Notes: generated from the sequence alone by a model not told the origin. 64,000 nucleotides of DNA from Metopolophium dirhodum (GCF_019925205.1 NC_083562.1:8246001-8310000), one strand, 5' to 3'. Shown: positions 26,546-38,956, counted from the first letter of the stretch. A program made the numbers and translations.

Positions 26546-27003
26546 CATATGGAATTATTGTAAAATAATTTTTCTAATTATTATCGAATTATTCCCTGGT
26601 GGCGTAAAACGACAAAACGCGGCTTCCCCCACTCCATTCAAGCACTCGCGTTTTTCGTCATCGGCCGGCACCGGGCAGCCGCGCGACAAATTGTGACAAA
26701 AATAAACATTTCCGATAATCAGAAGTCGATAGACATACTATTATTATCTTGAATAATGAATATAGACCATATCTAAACTTATTTATAAGCTACACTTGAT
26801 TATGTCGTCGACCGTCGTAGTCACCATATGACAGAATACGCTGTGGAATTACTATATTATATTACGATACCTATTATAATTTAGCAATATCAGAAAGGCC
26901 TTTATATTAATTACTCATTATATAAATTGTATTTAATTTTTATGCTGTTGTATCTAACCATATTTTTTTTCGTGCCAAAATTGTATTAACCATTGTTAAC
27001 ATA

Positions 27004-30000
27004 ATGTCACCAAAAAAAAATTCGCGTCATCCAAAAGAAAGGAGCCCGATCGGGTAAGACTTCTTTAAAAAAAAAAATGAAAAAAGTTCGTAATGGGGTT
27101 CGTAAGGATGTGCAGTAAGTACTTTTAAATATAAGCTTCAAAATAAAAATACATTATTTCATGTCCTATTTTGTGACTTTTTGTAAGTAAAATATTATGT
27201 TATTTTGTAGAACATAATATGTTAAATTATAACTATACAGGTATATATAATAGTTTTATTATTTTATGAATATTACTTGATTTATATGCATATGTTCATA
27301 TATTTTATATTGATGTGAGTCTCGTATAAATTTGCAAAAATATTTACGATTTACATTTTTTTACCGTTCAAAAAATTGAGTGATCACTTTATTTGTATAC
27401 TTCTATATTTTTATCGAGATTTTAGAATTATAATACAAATCAATATTTTATAAAATTATATTGATTGATAATATGTTTTTAATTTGTAACATTTTATTAA
27501 TTATTTTTATTTAAACACATAATAGAAAACTATAATTATTAATTATTATTTTTAATAAAGGGATTAAATACTAATGCTTTATTTTATATTTGTCTTGCCT
27601 TCTTTACATAATTTTGTAAAAAAAAAATAAATAGGTACACTATAAATTTAATTTTAATAAAAATTTACTAATTTTACCGTATTTTACCTAACAAATTACC
27701 AAAAAATTTTTTTACGTAAAATACTTATCACTTATATTTTATAATACAAAATAAAATAATATATTATATAAGGTATTATTATTACTTAATTTTTTCCTAT
27801 TTATATCAACAATGTAGGTATCTGCTATTTAATTGTAATAAAATATTTTAGATTCTGAGTGAAACGATGAATGTATTGATTTTACAATGATGTGTGTTTT
27901 TTTTTTTATTTTTTTATTTATTTTTTATTTTTTTTTTATTTTTTTTTTTTTTGTGTCTGTCATCACGTTTTAGGACAGTAAAAGTGCTTGGATTTTCGAC
28001 TTCAGTAGCTTTTCTGATAGGAAAGTGAATCTAGTTGGTACTTTGGGGGGTCAAAAGTAAAAATTTTCCAATAGTTTTCACAAGCGCCGGGAAAAACAAC
28101 ATAAAAATTAAGGAAAAACGGAAATTTTTACGCAAAATCGGTTTTTGACAAATTCGAATTTGGTTTTTGGTGTAACTTTAAAACAAATGACTGTAGGAAC
28201 ATGAAATTTTTACTGGCTATTTATATATGCCTTTTCTATACACGATAACATTTTCAAAATATTTTGATTTATTTTGAACTGTTTAGGGACATTTTCATTT
28301 TCCATTTTTTTTTAGATTTTTTTCTAGAAATATCAATAAAATTTTATTCGTTGGTCAAAAAAGCTTGAAAATTTAATAGAAGGCTCCTAGTAAATTGTTC
28401 CGAAGGCAGATGAAAAATATTAAAAATCGTTAGTCACAGTTTTTTTTTTATAAGCATTTAAAGTTCAAAAATTGACAAATTTAAATAAAATTAATAATTA
28501 ATTATTACTGCAAAATTAAAATCAAGTACCTACCTATTTATGTTTGTATTCAATTTTTGAATTACTTGACTGGGTGTAATAGTGTACCTAAATAATTAGT
28601 TATTACGAGTAAATAATAATTTATGCAAAGTTAAAAAAAATATACAAAAAATGGTATTCAAAAGTGACTATATATGTTATGAAATAATTTTTCAACATTT
28701 TTTTTTGATTTTATATTTATTTAGAAATGAAGATTTAATTAATGAATTAAATAATGTAATTCCGTCTTCTAATGCAGAAAATATGATTTTGAATTATAAC
28801 TCAACAATTGTTTACAATAAGTATGCATATTTGTATTTTCTTTAGATTATATTTTAATCTATCAATTTTTTTTTAATGCAGTGTTTTAGTACACGATTTA
28901 AATCTTGATGAAACGTCTGTATCGTCTGTAGTGAATACATTATCATCGGATATAAAGTAAATATTAAAACCAAGTTAAATTATGAATATATTGAATAACT
29001 TTGTTATTTTATGAAGTAATTTAGATGCAACATTGATTTTTCCTGAATATAAGGCCTCATGTTCTCGATTAGAGTGAGCAAAGATTTAATACTATTTTTC
29101 TTATAAGTACTATAAGTATTTACAAATAAATTAATATGGGCATAATAATAGTGTATAATATAATTAACAATTATTGTAGAGACAACAATATTTCTGACCA
29201 TAACCTAAGTGTTATGTATACTGCATCTGAAGATAGTTTATCATCGGAAAATACTACAACTGCCGAGTAAGTGTGTACAAAAAAACTAGTGTTATGCAAT
29301 TTAATTTAATTTTAATTTTTTACTAGAACTTATAATATACTGTAAAACATTTATTCAACTATGTTATTTTTTGTTTTTTTTTTTTTTGAATTCACAGACC
29401 TTTAACAGGCCGAAGAATTATTGATATTTTTCACTTTATCAATCAAATCCAAAAGGTACACAGTGGTGGGTTCGGTTGTTCATTTATTGACATGGAGTAT
29501 CAGAAAGAAACATTTGTAGGATTTCAGTCGATTTTAACATTCAAATGTAAAGTGTGTAACATCAAAAGTAAACTTTATACAGAAAATCCTAAAACAGTAC
29601 AAGTCCCAATTAATAAAGCAACTGTTCACGGCTGTCAAGCAATCGGTATTGGTCACACACAGCTGTCTGAATTGTTTTCATTTCTTGAAATCCCATCGTT
29701 ATCGATTAGTGGTTATACGAAAGTACAAGAAAACGTAGCTGATATTGTGCATGCAACAGCATGGGATGAAATAAAAAAAGCTGGTGAGGAAGAAAAAAAA
29801 ATGGCGTTGGAGTGTGGTGATATAGACGTAGATGGCACACCAGTCATCACAGTTGTTGCAGATGGGCAGTGGTCTAAACGCAGCTATCGGACAAAATACG
29901 ACGCCTTATCCGGAGCAGTAAGTAGGCTAGAGTTTGCATATTTTTTATTAATCATTAAAACATAACTTATTGATATATAAATTTGTTTTAAAGAAATACA

Positions 30001-32408
30001 GTCATACTGCATATGTAATTAAAACTGTAGTTTTGTTTGTATGTTTAATTTTTTTTTACCTTTAGTACATATTTTGGTAATATATCTAATATAGTATATA
30101 TAGTTTGGTAATAATGATAATTAAACCAAATCTTATTTATTTCATTTAGGCTACGATAATTGGTTTTAAATCTAAAAAAGTGCTTTTCGTTGGAATACGC
30201 AATAAATATTGTTGTATTTGCCAAAAATCGAAAAATAGTAAAAAAGTCGCACCTGATCATCAATGCTTCCTCAATTGGAAAAAGTCCTCAACAAGTATGG
30301 AGGCCGATGGCGTGGTTGAAGGATTTATGAAAAGCGAGGAAATGCATGGATTAAAGTATAATTGTTTAATAGGTAAAAAAATTAAAAAAAAATACTTGGT
30401 AAAATAAAAAAATTGTGGCATTTAAAAACGTAATAGGTGATGGGGACAGCAGTGTGACTAAACGCTTAAATGAAATTCAGCCGTACGGTCCCAATTTTCA
30501 CATAAGAAAAATTGAGTGCCGAAATCATTTGATGCGAAACTATGCCACCAAACTTACAGTGATTGCTAGAAACACAAAATACCCACTTCGTGTTCGAAAA
30601 TATATTCTATCGAATATTTTACGATTTAGAGGTGATATCACAAAAGCAGTTATACATTGGAGAAATATAATTGGAGTAACGAAATTAGAAAAGATAAAAG
30701 GTATTTTGTGGAAAATATTTTACAATTTATTATAAATTGAATGATTTTTAATTTGTAGGTATTCAAAGAGATGTTGCTAACGCCCCATACCATCGACTTG
30801 GTCAGCATCTAAAGTGTGATTCTTATTTTTGTAATGGATCGAAAAATAATGATTTAAACTTAGTGCCAGAGGCTGAAAGCTCTGGAATGATGAATGAAAT
30901 AAAAAACTATGTATCAAGACTTGTTTTAAATTCCGAAAGTTTGTTAGAAAATAAAAATAACAACATGTGCGAACAATTTAATTCTTTAATAAACAAACAC
31001 ATAGCCGGTAAAAGATTAAATTTTTCGAGTAAAAGAAGCTATAATACTAGGGTAGAAGCAGCCGTAGTTTCATTTAACTCTAAACAGTATCTAAGAAAAA
31101 TACACAAAAAGATCTCCAACTGTAGTCCAGGTGTGTTGTAGTAAAAAGTTTTAAAATTTTGAAAAAGGTATCTACATTAAAAATAATTATTTTGTTTTAT
31201 AGGAAAATTTGGGAAAAGATTCATAAAAAATTATGAACGAATAAGAACCAACACATTAAAAAGAAGACAGTTATTCCCAGAAGCTAGAAAAACTAAAATT
31301 ATTTGTACTGACGGTCCAGATGCTGACTATGGTTTGGCAGAGCCGCTAACAAACCAATATTCACCACAAGATTTTGAAAAAAAAAAAAAAGAATTCCTTA
31401 CATCCTTAGAGAATGCAGATATTAAAAAAATTGAAGATGATACTAGAAATCAAAGTGAAAGTGAGAAGTGGTACTATGAACGCAAAAAACGAATTACTGC
31501 CTCTAGATTCGGACAAGTTTGTAAAATGCGTTCTAGTACCAGTTGTAAAAACACCGTGTACAATATACTTTATGCTGGAAATGTCCAATCTAAATATTTA
31601 CAATACGGCAGAGATACGGAGCCTATCGCTCGTAAAAAAGCAGAATGTATAATTGGCGAAAAAATACAAATTTGTGGTTTGATAGTGGATCCTGATGAGC
31701 CATACTTAGCAGCAAGTCCAGGTAAAATATTTGAATATTAGGTATTATATTATATTATTTATGTTTTATAATTTAATTTACGTATACAATTTAAAATATA
31801 TCGGGTCTAATATTATATAGATGGCTTGATTGGTAAAACGGCAATTATTGAAATTAAATGTCCATATATTGCAAAAGACACTTCAAGTGCAATAGATGCT
31901 ATTAACAAAAAATTAGTAAGTCATGTTGTTTACATATTATTATAATCATTGCGTATACTTTAAGCCTGTAGTTTTACAATTTCATTTTTTTAAACTTTAT
32001 AGTTGCCATATTGTAACATAGTAGATAATTGTACAAAACTTAAAAAAGATAATATTTATTATTATCAAGTAATGGGCCAGTTGCATATTACCCGCAGAAA
32101 ATTATGCTATTTTGTAATATATACCAGTAATTGGATTACGGTAGAAAAAATTTATTATGAACCAGAATTTTGGACTTCTAATATGGCAGAAAAATTAAAA
32201 ATGTAATTTATTATCTGACCTAACTTAATAATATTTTAAGTAAGTACATTTTTAATTTGTTTATAATTTTAGGTTTTATATGGATTGTATGCTACCTGAA
32301 ATAATTCAACCACTTTATCCAATAAGAATGTTGAAGTCCGATATCAAAGAGCCTGAGCGTATTATTAAAATTATGACCACAACTAATAATAATTTTAAAA
32401 AAATGTGA
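27004..32408 (+). CDS. Mutator-like DDE transposase fused to YqaJ-type nuclease, 13 exons
   Basis: Exons: 27004-27053, 28725-28820, 28882-28956, 29017-29073, 29180-29266, 29398-29917, 30150-30372, 30437-30700, 30759-31130, 31203-31721, 31821-31915, 32003-32202, 32273-32408. All introns are GT-AG. The sum is 2694 nt, 897 codons plus stop, with no frameshift or stop. Residues 1-122 are polar and low in recognisable features. The core from GRRIIDIFHFI (from residue 126) to about 560 matches the Mutator-like transposase domain of arthropod proteins: ADGQWSKRS (D277), IGDGDSSV (D371), NNMCEQFN (E529). KKRITASRFGQV, ASPDG (D755) and EIKCP (E765, K767) mark a YqaJ/lambda-exonuclease-like nuclease. 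The start ATG 27004 has A at -3, and its exon joins exon 2 in phase. Intactness argues for recent activity or selection. Exon 1 is the least certain. Confidence 0.8.
27850..28485 (+). repeat. High-copy aphid interspersed repeat in intron 1
   Basis: Runs from GATTCTGAGTGAAACGATGA through a T-rich block, GTCATCACGTTTTAGGACAG, TTTGGGGGGTCAAAAG and CAAGCGCCGGGAAAAACAAC to about 28485. I recall this phrase order as a widely repeated aphid sequence of unclear class. It has no ORF and lies wholly within intron 1 of the transposase gene, either as a nested insertion or as part of the element. Confidence 0.55.
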
Positions 32409-32485
32409 CCTTTATTCTCATCAGTTATTCTATAATATTTTTAATAAATGTGAAACGTGTTTTTAAAAATATATTACCATTTCAG

Positions 32486-32576
32486 ATTTTATTTAGAATG
32501 TTTACTGCCAGAAATTGTCGATCCACTATATGGAAAACGATTTTTGAAAAGTGATATTAGAGAGCCTGACCAGTGA
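32486..32576 (+). CDS. Diverged tandem copy of the transposase gene's terminal exon
   Basis: After a TTTCAG acceptor, this exon reads FYLECLLPEIVDPLYGKRFL and KSDIREPDQ, then TGA. The preceding exon (32273-32408) reads FYMDCMLPEIIQPLYPIRML and KSDIKEPERI. It enters in the same phase as exon 13, so it can replace it (882 residues). If exon 13 is spliced from the GT at 32405, the two follow in series (926 residues). The poly(A) signal lies only 20 bases further on, favouring use of this exon. Confidence 0.7.
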
Positions 32577-32595
32577 CCACATTAAACACCAAATT

Positions 32596-32601
32596 AATAA
32601 A
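32596..32601 (+). terminator. Poly(A) signal of the transposase gene
   Basis: AATAAA just after the stop at 32574-32576. The next AATAAA-type word follows within ten bases. Confidence 0.55.
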
Positions 32602-33049
32602 AAATAAAAATATACCTATATTAGTTTCATGTATGATATAATAGTGTTAACATTATAATTGACAAATGATTACCAATAGGCAATACTGTATTTTTTATTT
32701 AATTTAATTTGAATATTTAATAACTCAATAGCATATATAGTACCAACGGTAATCGTATCTTTGTAGAGAAAGGTAGAATCTTAAAAATAATAATAGATAG
32801 CTTTGATACGGGCTACTGTATCATCTTTAAGAAGTACCCAAAAACTGTAATTTAAAACGTATACCTACCTATGTAGTAGCAGTATAACGTAAAATCATAT
32901 ATTCAATAATTAAATTACTAAAAACTAATACCTATTTAGATATTTAGGTAGGTAATATTAGTTTAGGATACTGTTATAAAGTAGATATTATTTACTGTAT
33001 TGTTTATATTTTGTATGGAGTAAGCATCTAATAATGCAATAATTATAAG

Positions 33050-33300
33050 CTGAGTCGCCGAGAAGGTATGCGCGAATATTACGGCGGAAACGCGTCATAA
33101 TATAAGGTGTTTACATTTTATATTTACGCGATCAGACACAGTCGAAGGTTGAGGAAATAATAAACATCGCTCCCGAATGAGCACAATCGTCCGCCGGTCG
33201 CCGACAACGAGTATTGGGCGTGGCTTAAACGCCGCGTGCTTGCGCATCGTGAAAACACTTAACAGCGCGTTCTCTCGGCCGTTCTATTCGTTTCGCTTTA
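33050..33300. other. CpG-rich right subterminal region of the transposon
   Basis: Contains many CG steps, GGGCGTGGC and repeated CGCCG/CGGCG words, unlike the adjacent AT-rich 3' flank. The left subterminal zone at about 26590-26690 is similarly CpG-rich with only weak inverted similarity. No ORF is supported. Confidence 0.45.
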
Positions 33301-33314
33301 GGTGTAGCGTCCTC
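33301..33314. repeat. Right terminal inverted repeat
   Basis: GGTGTAGCGTCCTC followed by TTAA 33315-33318; the inverted partner of 26190-26203. Confidence 0.75.
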
Positions 33315-33318
33315 TTAA

Positions 33319-36300
33319 GTGTTTTTGTGTTCAGCTAAATTATTTAAAATATATTATATATTATACACATCAGAAATGTAATACTATGTATTCTATTATT
33401 TTTCATAAATTATAAACTAATTCGACACCCACCTACCTATTATGGTTTAGGCTCCACGTTGATTCTCTGTCTGTCAGTCAGTCGGGACAAAGCCACTTAT
33501 ATATATATATATATATATAGATGATAGATATACTACACGGATTGATTAAAACTGTTATACAATTTAATAATATTGTTCGTGGTAGCGGTGTCTACTACCT
33601 ATCTAGTATTGTATAGTTGATTGATACCGTTTAACACTGTATTAAATTATTTATTTCACGAGTTTTACAGTATAAAACATTGATAAAATAAATATATATG
33701 TTTGCTATTAGGAAGAAATAATGAAAGTACAAAAAACGATAAAAAATATATTATTATGTACCGGAGCTAAACATATCAGTTATTTTACGGACCTATTATA
33801 ATAATTGATAACTCTGGAATTATTCATAATTGCATCTGTCAACGTGAAAAAATAACATCGGTCTTTAGCAAATTAAATTAATTAAACATGAACGAAGCAT
33901 CAAGTCAAGTCACTATTCATAGTAAAAGTGCTTATGTTATATATGGGGCTAATATATTACAACATATACTTCTAAATCATGTTTAAAAACAAATGGTGAA
34001 CATTGGGGAAATGGCAGCTTAGCCACCCAAAATATATTAACAAACACCCTTAAATAATACGTGAACGATCTTCTTCTACTCAGTTTAGTTTTGTCATGTT
34101 TCTTTGAAGAAATCGATCAGTTGAATGCGTTCGTCGTTAGATTCTCTGAAGAGGTCCTTATCTGACTAGTGCATTTATTTAGTGCAGATTCCAAGTCCAG
34201 CATGTTATTTTATCCACTTTTCCTCTGTACTACCGGTAATAGATAATGTTTAGTGTAAATACCAGAGTACCTCGTACATTTGTAAGTGTACCACACAAGT
34301 TTCACACTATACTTGTATACATTTTAGTTTCTGTAGCTGATTTTTCACTTTTTCAGGTTTCTCAATAGCCATTGAAGTCATTGAAGTCTGCTGTCTGCAT
34401 CTGTTTCGTACATTTATTGAAGAATTTAAAAAGCCTTTCATGGGCTGTTGTATAGGTCAAAGTTATTCATCTTCGCTGTGCATACATATCGTCGCACGTC
34501 TTGCTATTTTCCCTGATTTTATATTTTTTGTTGCGCAATTTAACTCTCATAACTTATAAGTACCTATTATAATATTATTTATATATTTATGATGGTAAGA
34601 TATTTTTTTAAATAGTTATCTGCGTGCAGTTGTTTATTCTGCGATGTTTTGTTTTCGTTCTTTTCTTAACCCTTTGATAGTTTCAGATTTTTCGTTGACC
34701 AGGATTTTATATGGGCTACTCCTTCGGTAGTTATGTATAATAATAGTACGTATTATTGTTCAGTCCGTTTTTCGTTGTATTTAACTTTTGGATGAGTGAA
34801 CACGTATTGCTCATATTTTGTTTCTCATATCTATATTTTCTATATAGGTATAAGTATACAGTACACAATAGTATATGATTTTACGTGTATAATATAGGTA
34901 TACGAACTTAACCCGGTAGCTGCAATTTATACCTGTTGTGATCCGATTACTTTGTAATTTTTAAATTATGTCATTTGGAAACGGACGTTTAAACAAATAT
35001 TTAAAATATATTATATTTTTTCCTCTCCACGCGTTGGAAAATAAATGTGTGTCCCGCGGTAGTCGGTTACTCGGTCCATTAGTAAAGCGCAGCAGCCCAA
35101 TTAAAAGTGGTTAATAGTGTTCTCGTGTACTACCTAATACTACCACTACTACTACAACAACAACAACTATATACACACATACACACCTTATAATGATATT
35201 ATAATTTACGAACTCAGCAGCACGCCGTTCCCCCACGCTTGATTTATACAAACGAAACGTCCTGCGATTAATTCTGTCACGTCGCGGCAGTCTTTTTTCC
35301 TTCGATTTGAATTTTCATATCGACCATGACGAAAGAGATAATATTATATAATATTATGTACATTATGTTAAAATAATATGAAAAACGGTGGCCGTTCGGT
35401 CGTATTTTAAAATTCGATTTGTTCTAATCACCTCATATCACTATTTATTGACTATATAATAGACAAATCTTTGAATTCACTTCGTCATAGTTTTAAATCA
35501 ACGGTCACATATAAGTTTAATACACCTACTTCCAATACTCCAAATTGGGTTTCTTCAAAACATAAATATTACATTATAGTATGGATATATATTATATATA
35601 AATGAAATAGTTTTAAAATCGTAATATTTGGGTGTGTTAACATAACTGTTTTAATCCAGTGAAATACTATATTATAGCAGTCGGAATAAAAAAAAAAAAA
35701 AATGACTTACATATTATATTATATCGTCGTGTTCCGATGAGAATTTGTACGTACATAAATTATTGTGAACTACGACGAAGTAATAAGAAACATCGTAAGA
35801 CCGTTTCAATATTATAGTCTACAGGTATAATTTATATGTATGATACCTATGCGAAGAGAACGCCTTAGATTAAGACTCTTAATTAACTGACTATACGTAC
35901 GGAAGCTACAGGTGCACCATCACTCGTGACATTTGAAAGCAGCTATATCAGCTGTCGCTTATCATATTTTACGCGTTTTAAATGAATTAGACATATTTTA
36001 TCATGATGGTACTATGCGGAGTGGAACCTACATAAAACATTTTATACCTACATAACAAACAGCGTGTGTAATTTTTCACTATTTTGTATATACAAATCAT
36101 CGTAACGCCCCACGCGTAATATTTATGTTAAAAAATAAAACAAAACCATCTAGTAGCTAATGATATTATGTATGTATAACATATATTTACGTACGATTAC
36201 AATATGAATAATTTACATTTAACGTATTCCTATAATGGTAGCTGTATTATAGCGACTTATCCGGTAGGTATACTCGGATAATATATAAATACGAATTTTT

Positions 36301-37860
36301 CTATTTAAACGAGTTCACCGTGGTAATCATAATGGCGAACTTACTTAGCTAAGTCGTATATAATATTTATGTGGGTATATTATAAGCCACAGCGCGTGGA
36401 GGGTAACACGGATCGTATCCGATAAATTATAAAATATAATATAATATACTCCTGAGAAGAGCGCATGGGATAATTTAAATGACGTGTACTATGGAAGTAA
36501 TTAATTGTAAACGCGCGGTTTGCATAATTATACATAGTAATAATGAATACAAATATTAAAAAATTGCAATAGATGAAACCTAAACGATAAATTAAAAAAT
36601 GTATTTATTTTTTATTTTTATAATGACAGGTATTGAGGTGTGAGAGGTATCGTTATATTATTATCTTAAGATGAAACTATACGGCGGAATATACCTAGAA
36701 TATAAAATCTATTAACGTGTATACAGTGACACTCGTGACAGTCTGCTTTTTATTTTATTTCCACATATTTTTGTCGGTGGATGACTTATTGAAATACAAT
36801 TTTCATCATATTGACTGCACTGTATATTTTAGCCTTTTGGTACAATTATTGTTCGTATGTACTATAACCGTGTTTATATAGGTACTTGCTGCAGACGATT
36901 TGTGACGTGAAGAAATAATATTATTGGCTATTGAATAAGTACAATAATGTGCGAGTATCGTATATATATATATAGGAGATAAAGAAAAGAAACACGTCAA
37001 AATCGACGCTTATTTGAGCACATAATACGTGTGTGACAAAAAGTCGGTAGATTTCATACGATCTGCGGAGGTGGCGTCGTCGGGTCCTAGGCAAGACGCG
37101 AGGACAACAACAATATTGGCCGACGCGTTCCCACGTGACGCGTTTAACAAACACATAACAATATTATATATAATTTATTATTATTGCGACAAATGCGGAC
37201 AATCGCAGTCGACACATACAAGGAAATAATATTATAACACAACAATAATATCAGGTATGTATAGGTATATGATTATTATATAATAGTAGGCACACGTATT
37301 ATAATATTATATATTTTATGTATTATATTATGTTATGTGAATATTATATTATGGTCCCGAGAGCCGCAGCACGACAATGACACGTACGAAAATAATAATA
37401 ATATAGTAAAATTATTTCGGTTTGCCATGGGAATCAATCTGCGCGTGTGGCCGCCGCCGCCCGCATTGACTTTGACCGATGAACCGCTCGTGTGTGTGTT
37501 TTTGGCCATCTCGGGTTTACAAGTGTGCGGCGACGAATGTGGGGAATAACGACCCGAAGAAGACCATTTGTCAAACCGTCTCTCCCACGTCAAAATATCG
37601 TATAAAACGCGCACGCACGGACATATCCCATCGGTAAACAATGCGATGACCGATATAATGTGTATATTGTACTATATAGTAATACGACTACGGGTTTTGC
37701 GGTCAATACCGGACGAAGACGCAACGGCGATGGTAATATAACAATAATAGAACATTATATTATACACGACCGCCGTCTTCACAACGAAAAAGGATCTCCG
37801 TCTGTTGTTGTAGACCGTGTGACCCGATTTACAATATAATATAGTACACTCCTATATCAT
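33319..37860. other. Intergenic DNA with a CpG-rich patch near its end
   Basis: No gene is supported. A (TA)n tract lies at about 33499-33520. The patch at about 37020-37800 is CpG-rich, and its ORFs overlap in several frames without resemblance to known proteins. Confidence 0.5.
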
Positions 37861-37889
37861 AATATATATATATATAGGAGTTCACAGAT

Positions 37890-37965
37890 TAATGGTCGAA
37901 TCGATTGCACACTTTGTGGGTATAAAACCGAGCGCCCGGGTTCAGAACCCTGCTGTAGCTAAACA
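37890..37965 (+). mobile_element. Possible tRNA-like SINE head
   Basis: TGGTCGAATCGA (about 37893) resembles a tRNA box A. GGGTTCAGAACCC (about 37939-37951) resembles the T-arm and box B with a paired stem. They are in tRNA-like order and spacing. A full cloverleaf could not be built, and no tail or duplication was found. Confidence 0.3.
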
Positions 37966-38139
37966 CCCCCCGATAGACTTCTCTAGTATGTCAGATAAAA
38001 ACATTTTAATAAGCTAATATAGAAACCGCGCGAGTGTACGGATGAAAAAAATTTTAGAAAACTATATGAAGTCTCCGGTCACGAATTCTGTCGGAAAAAC
38101 GTCGACAACGCGCAAAACAATTGGTAGAACCTGCGTATA

Positions 38140-38271
38140 GGACCGGTGGTATTTTCAGTATACCAATAATTATGTATAGGTACCTATATCTGGTATTTTC
38201 GGTAATGATTACCGCGTTGTTACCGAAATTACCATGCACATGTTCGTCGTCAAATTAAAGGGTACCGGTCC
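38140..38271. repeat. Nested inverted repeat, candidate small MITE
   Basis: Outer arms GGACCGGT (38140-38147) and ACCGGTCC (38264-38271). Inner arms GGTATTTTCGGTAA (38192-38205) and TTACCGAAATTACC (38220-38233), 13 of 14 pairing around a 14-base loop. No flanking duplication was identified. Confidence 0.55.
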
Positions 38272-38956
38272 GTATTGTATTGAGAAAAATCTATTTTTGG
38301 TGTTGTGCTTAATCCACTTACGGACACAAATGATCGTACACGTCTTAGGAAACCAAAACTAGGTGTACGACTGCAAAAAGGTTAAAAATATCCGATTTAG
38401 AACTTATGTGAGCGGTGGTCGTTTGGGTCGAGGAAATAATTCAGACCAACAAATGTATAGTCCATTCGGACTTTCATTTACAGTTTGTACCGTTTGGGCG
38501 AGTGAAATTATAATATTTACCTGCGTAAAGTAATGACCTGGTAACTTTGATGTGAAAGTTTTAAAGAATACAGTTCAATATTGATCATTTCTGTTGTGTT
38601 TTAGTGATTGCAAAATTATTACTTTTGTTGACCGTATATTATTACAATATTAGTATATTGCTATACCAATATCTTTTTTGGGTCTATTTGGCTCTCGTCA
38701 CATTTTGGGTCGATTCGTCCGAAAGATCTACGCCCTGCAGAACAGTTCGCAAAACTAGAACATTTATTATTCTTTGCTCTTTTTTCTATTATGAAAATTC
38801 CCTTTCCCCTACGATATTTAATAATACTCTGTGATCACTTTTTAGACAATAAATACGAGCATAATTTTTTAAAACGAATATCAAATTTTCCTGGATCGAA
38901 AACACCGATCGCCTGCAATCACCGTCAATACCGTATAACCGGTATACCATCCCTAA

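Larger units (their letters stand above)
26186..33318 (+). mobile_element. Complete TTAA-flanked DNA transposon with transposase-YqaJ gene
   Basis: The element body is 26190-33314 (7125 bp), bordered on both sides by TTAA (26186-26189, 33315-33318). The terminal inverted repeats are GAGGACGCCACACC (left) and GAGGACGCTACACC (right, read inward), 13 of 14 identical. It contains one intact spliced gene on the plus strand (27004-32408), a fold-back region after the left end (26221-26545), a nested aphid repeat in intron 1 and a CpG-rich right subterminal zone (about 33050-33300). TTAA duplications are typical of Kolobok and piggyBac elements rather than classical Mutator. The transposase type would fit Kolobok-like elements; that assignment is recall-based. 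Confidence 0.75.

Noticed and set aside
26176..33328. A 9-bp Mutator-style target duplication outside the TTAA
   Set aside because: CGAGTTTGT and TGTTTTTGT match at only six of nine, mostly T. The exact TTAA at both borders explains the ends better.
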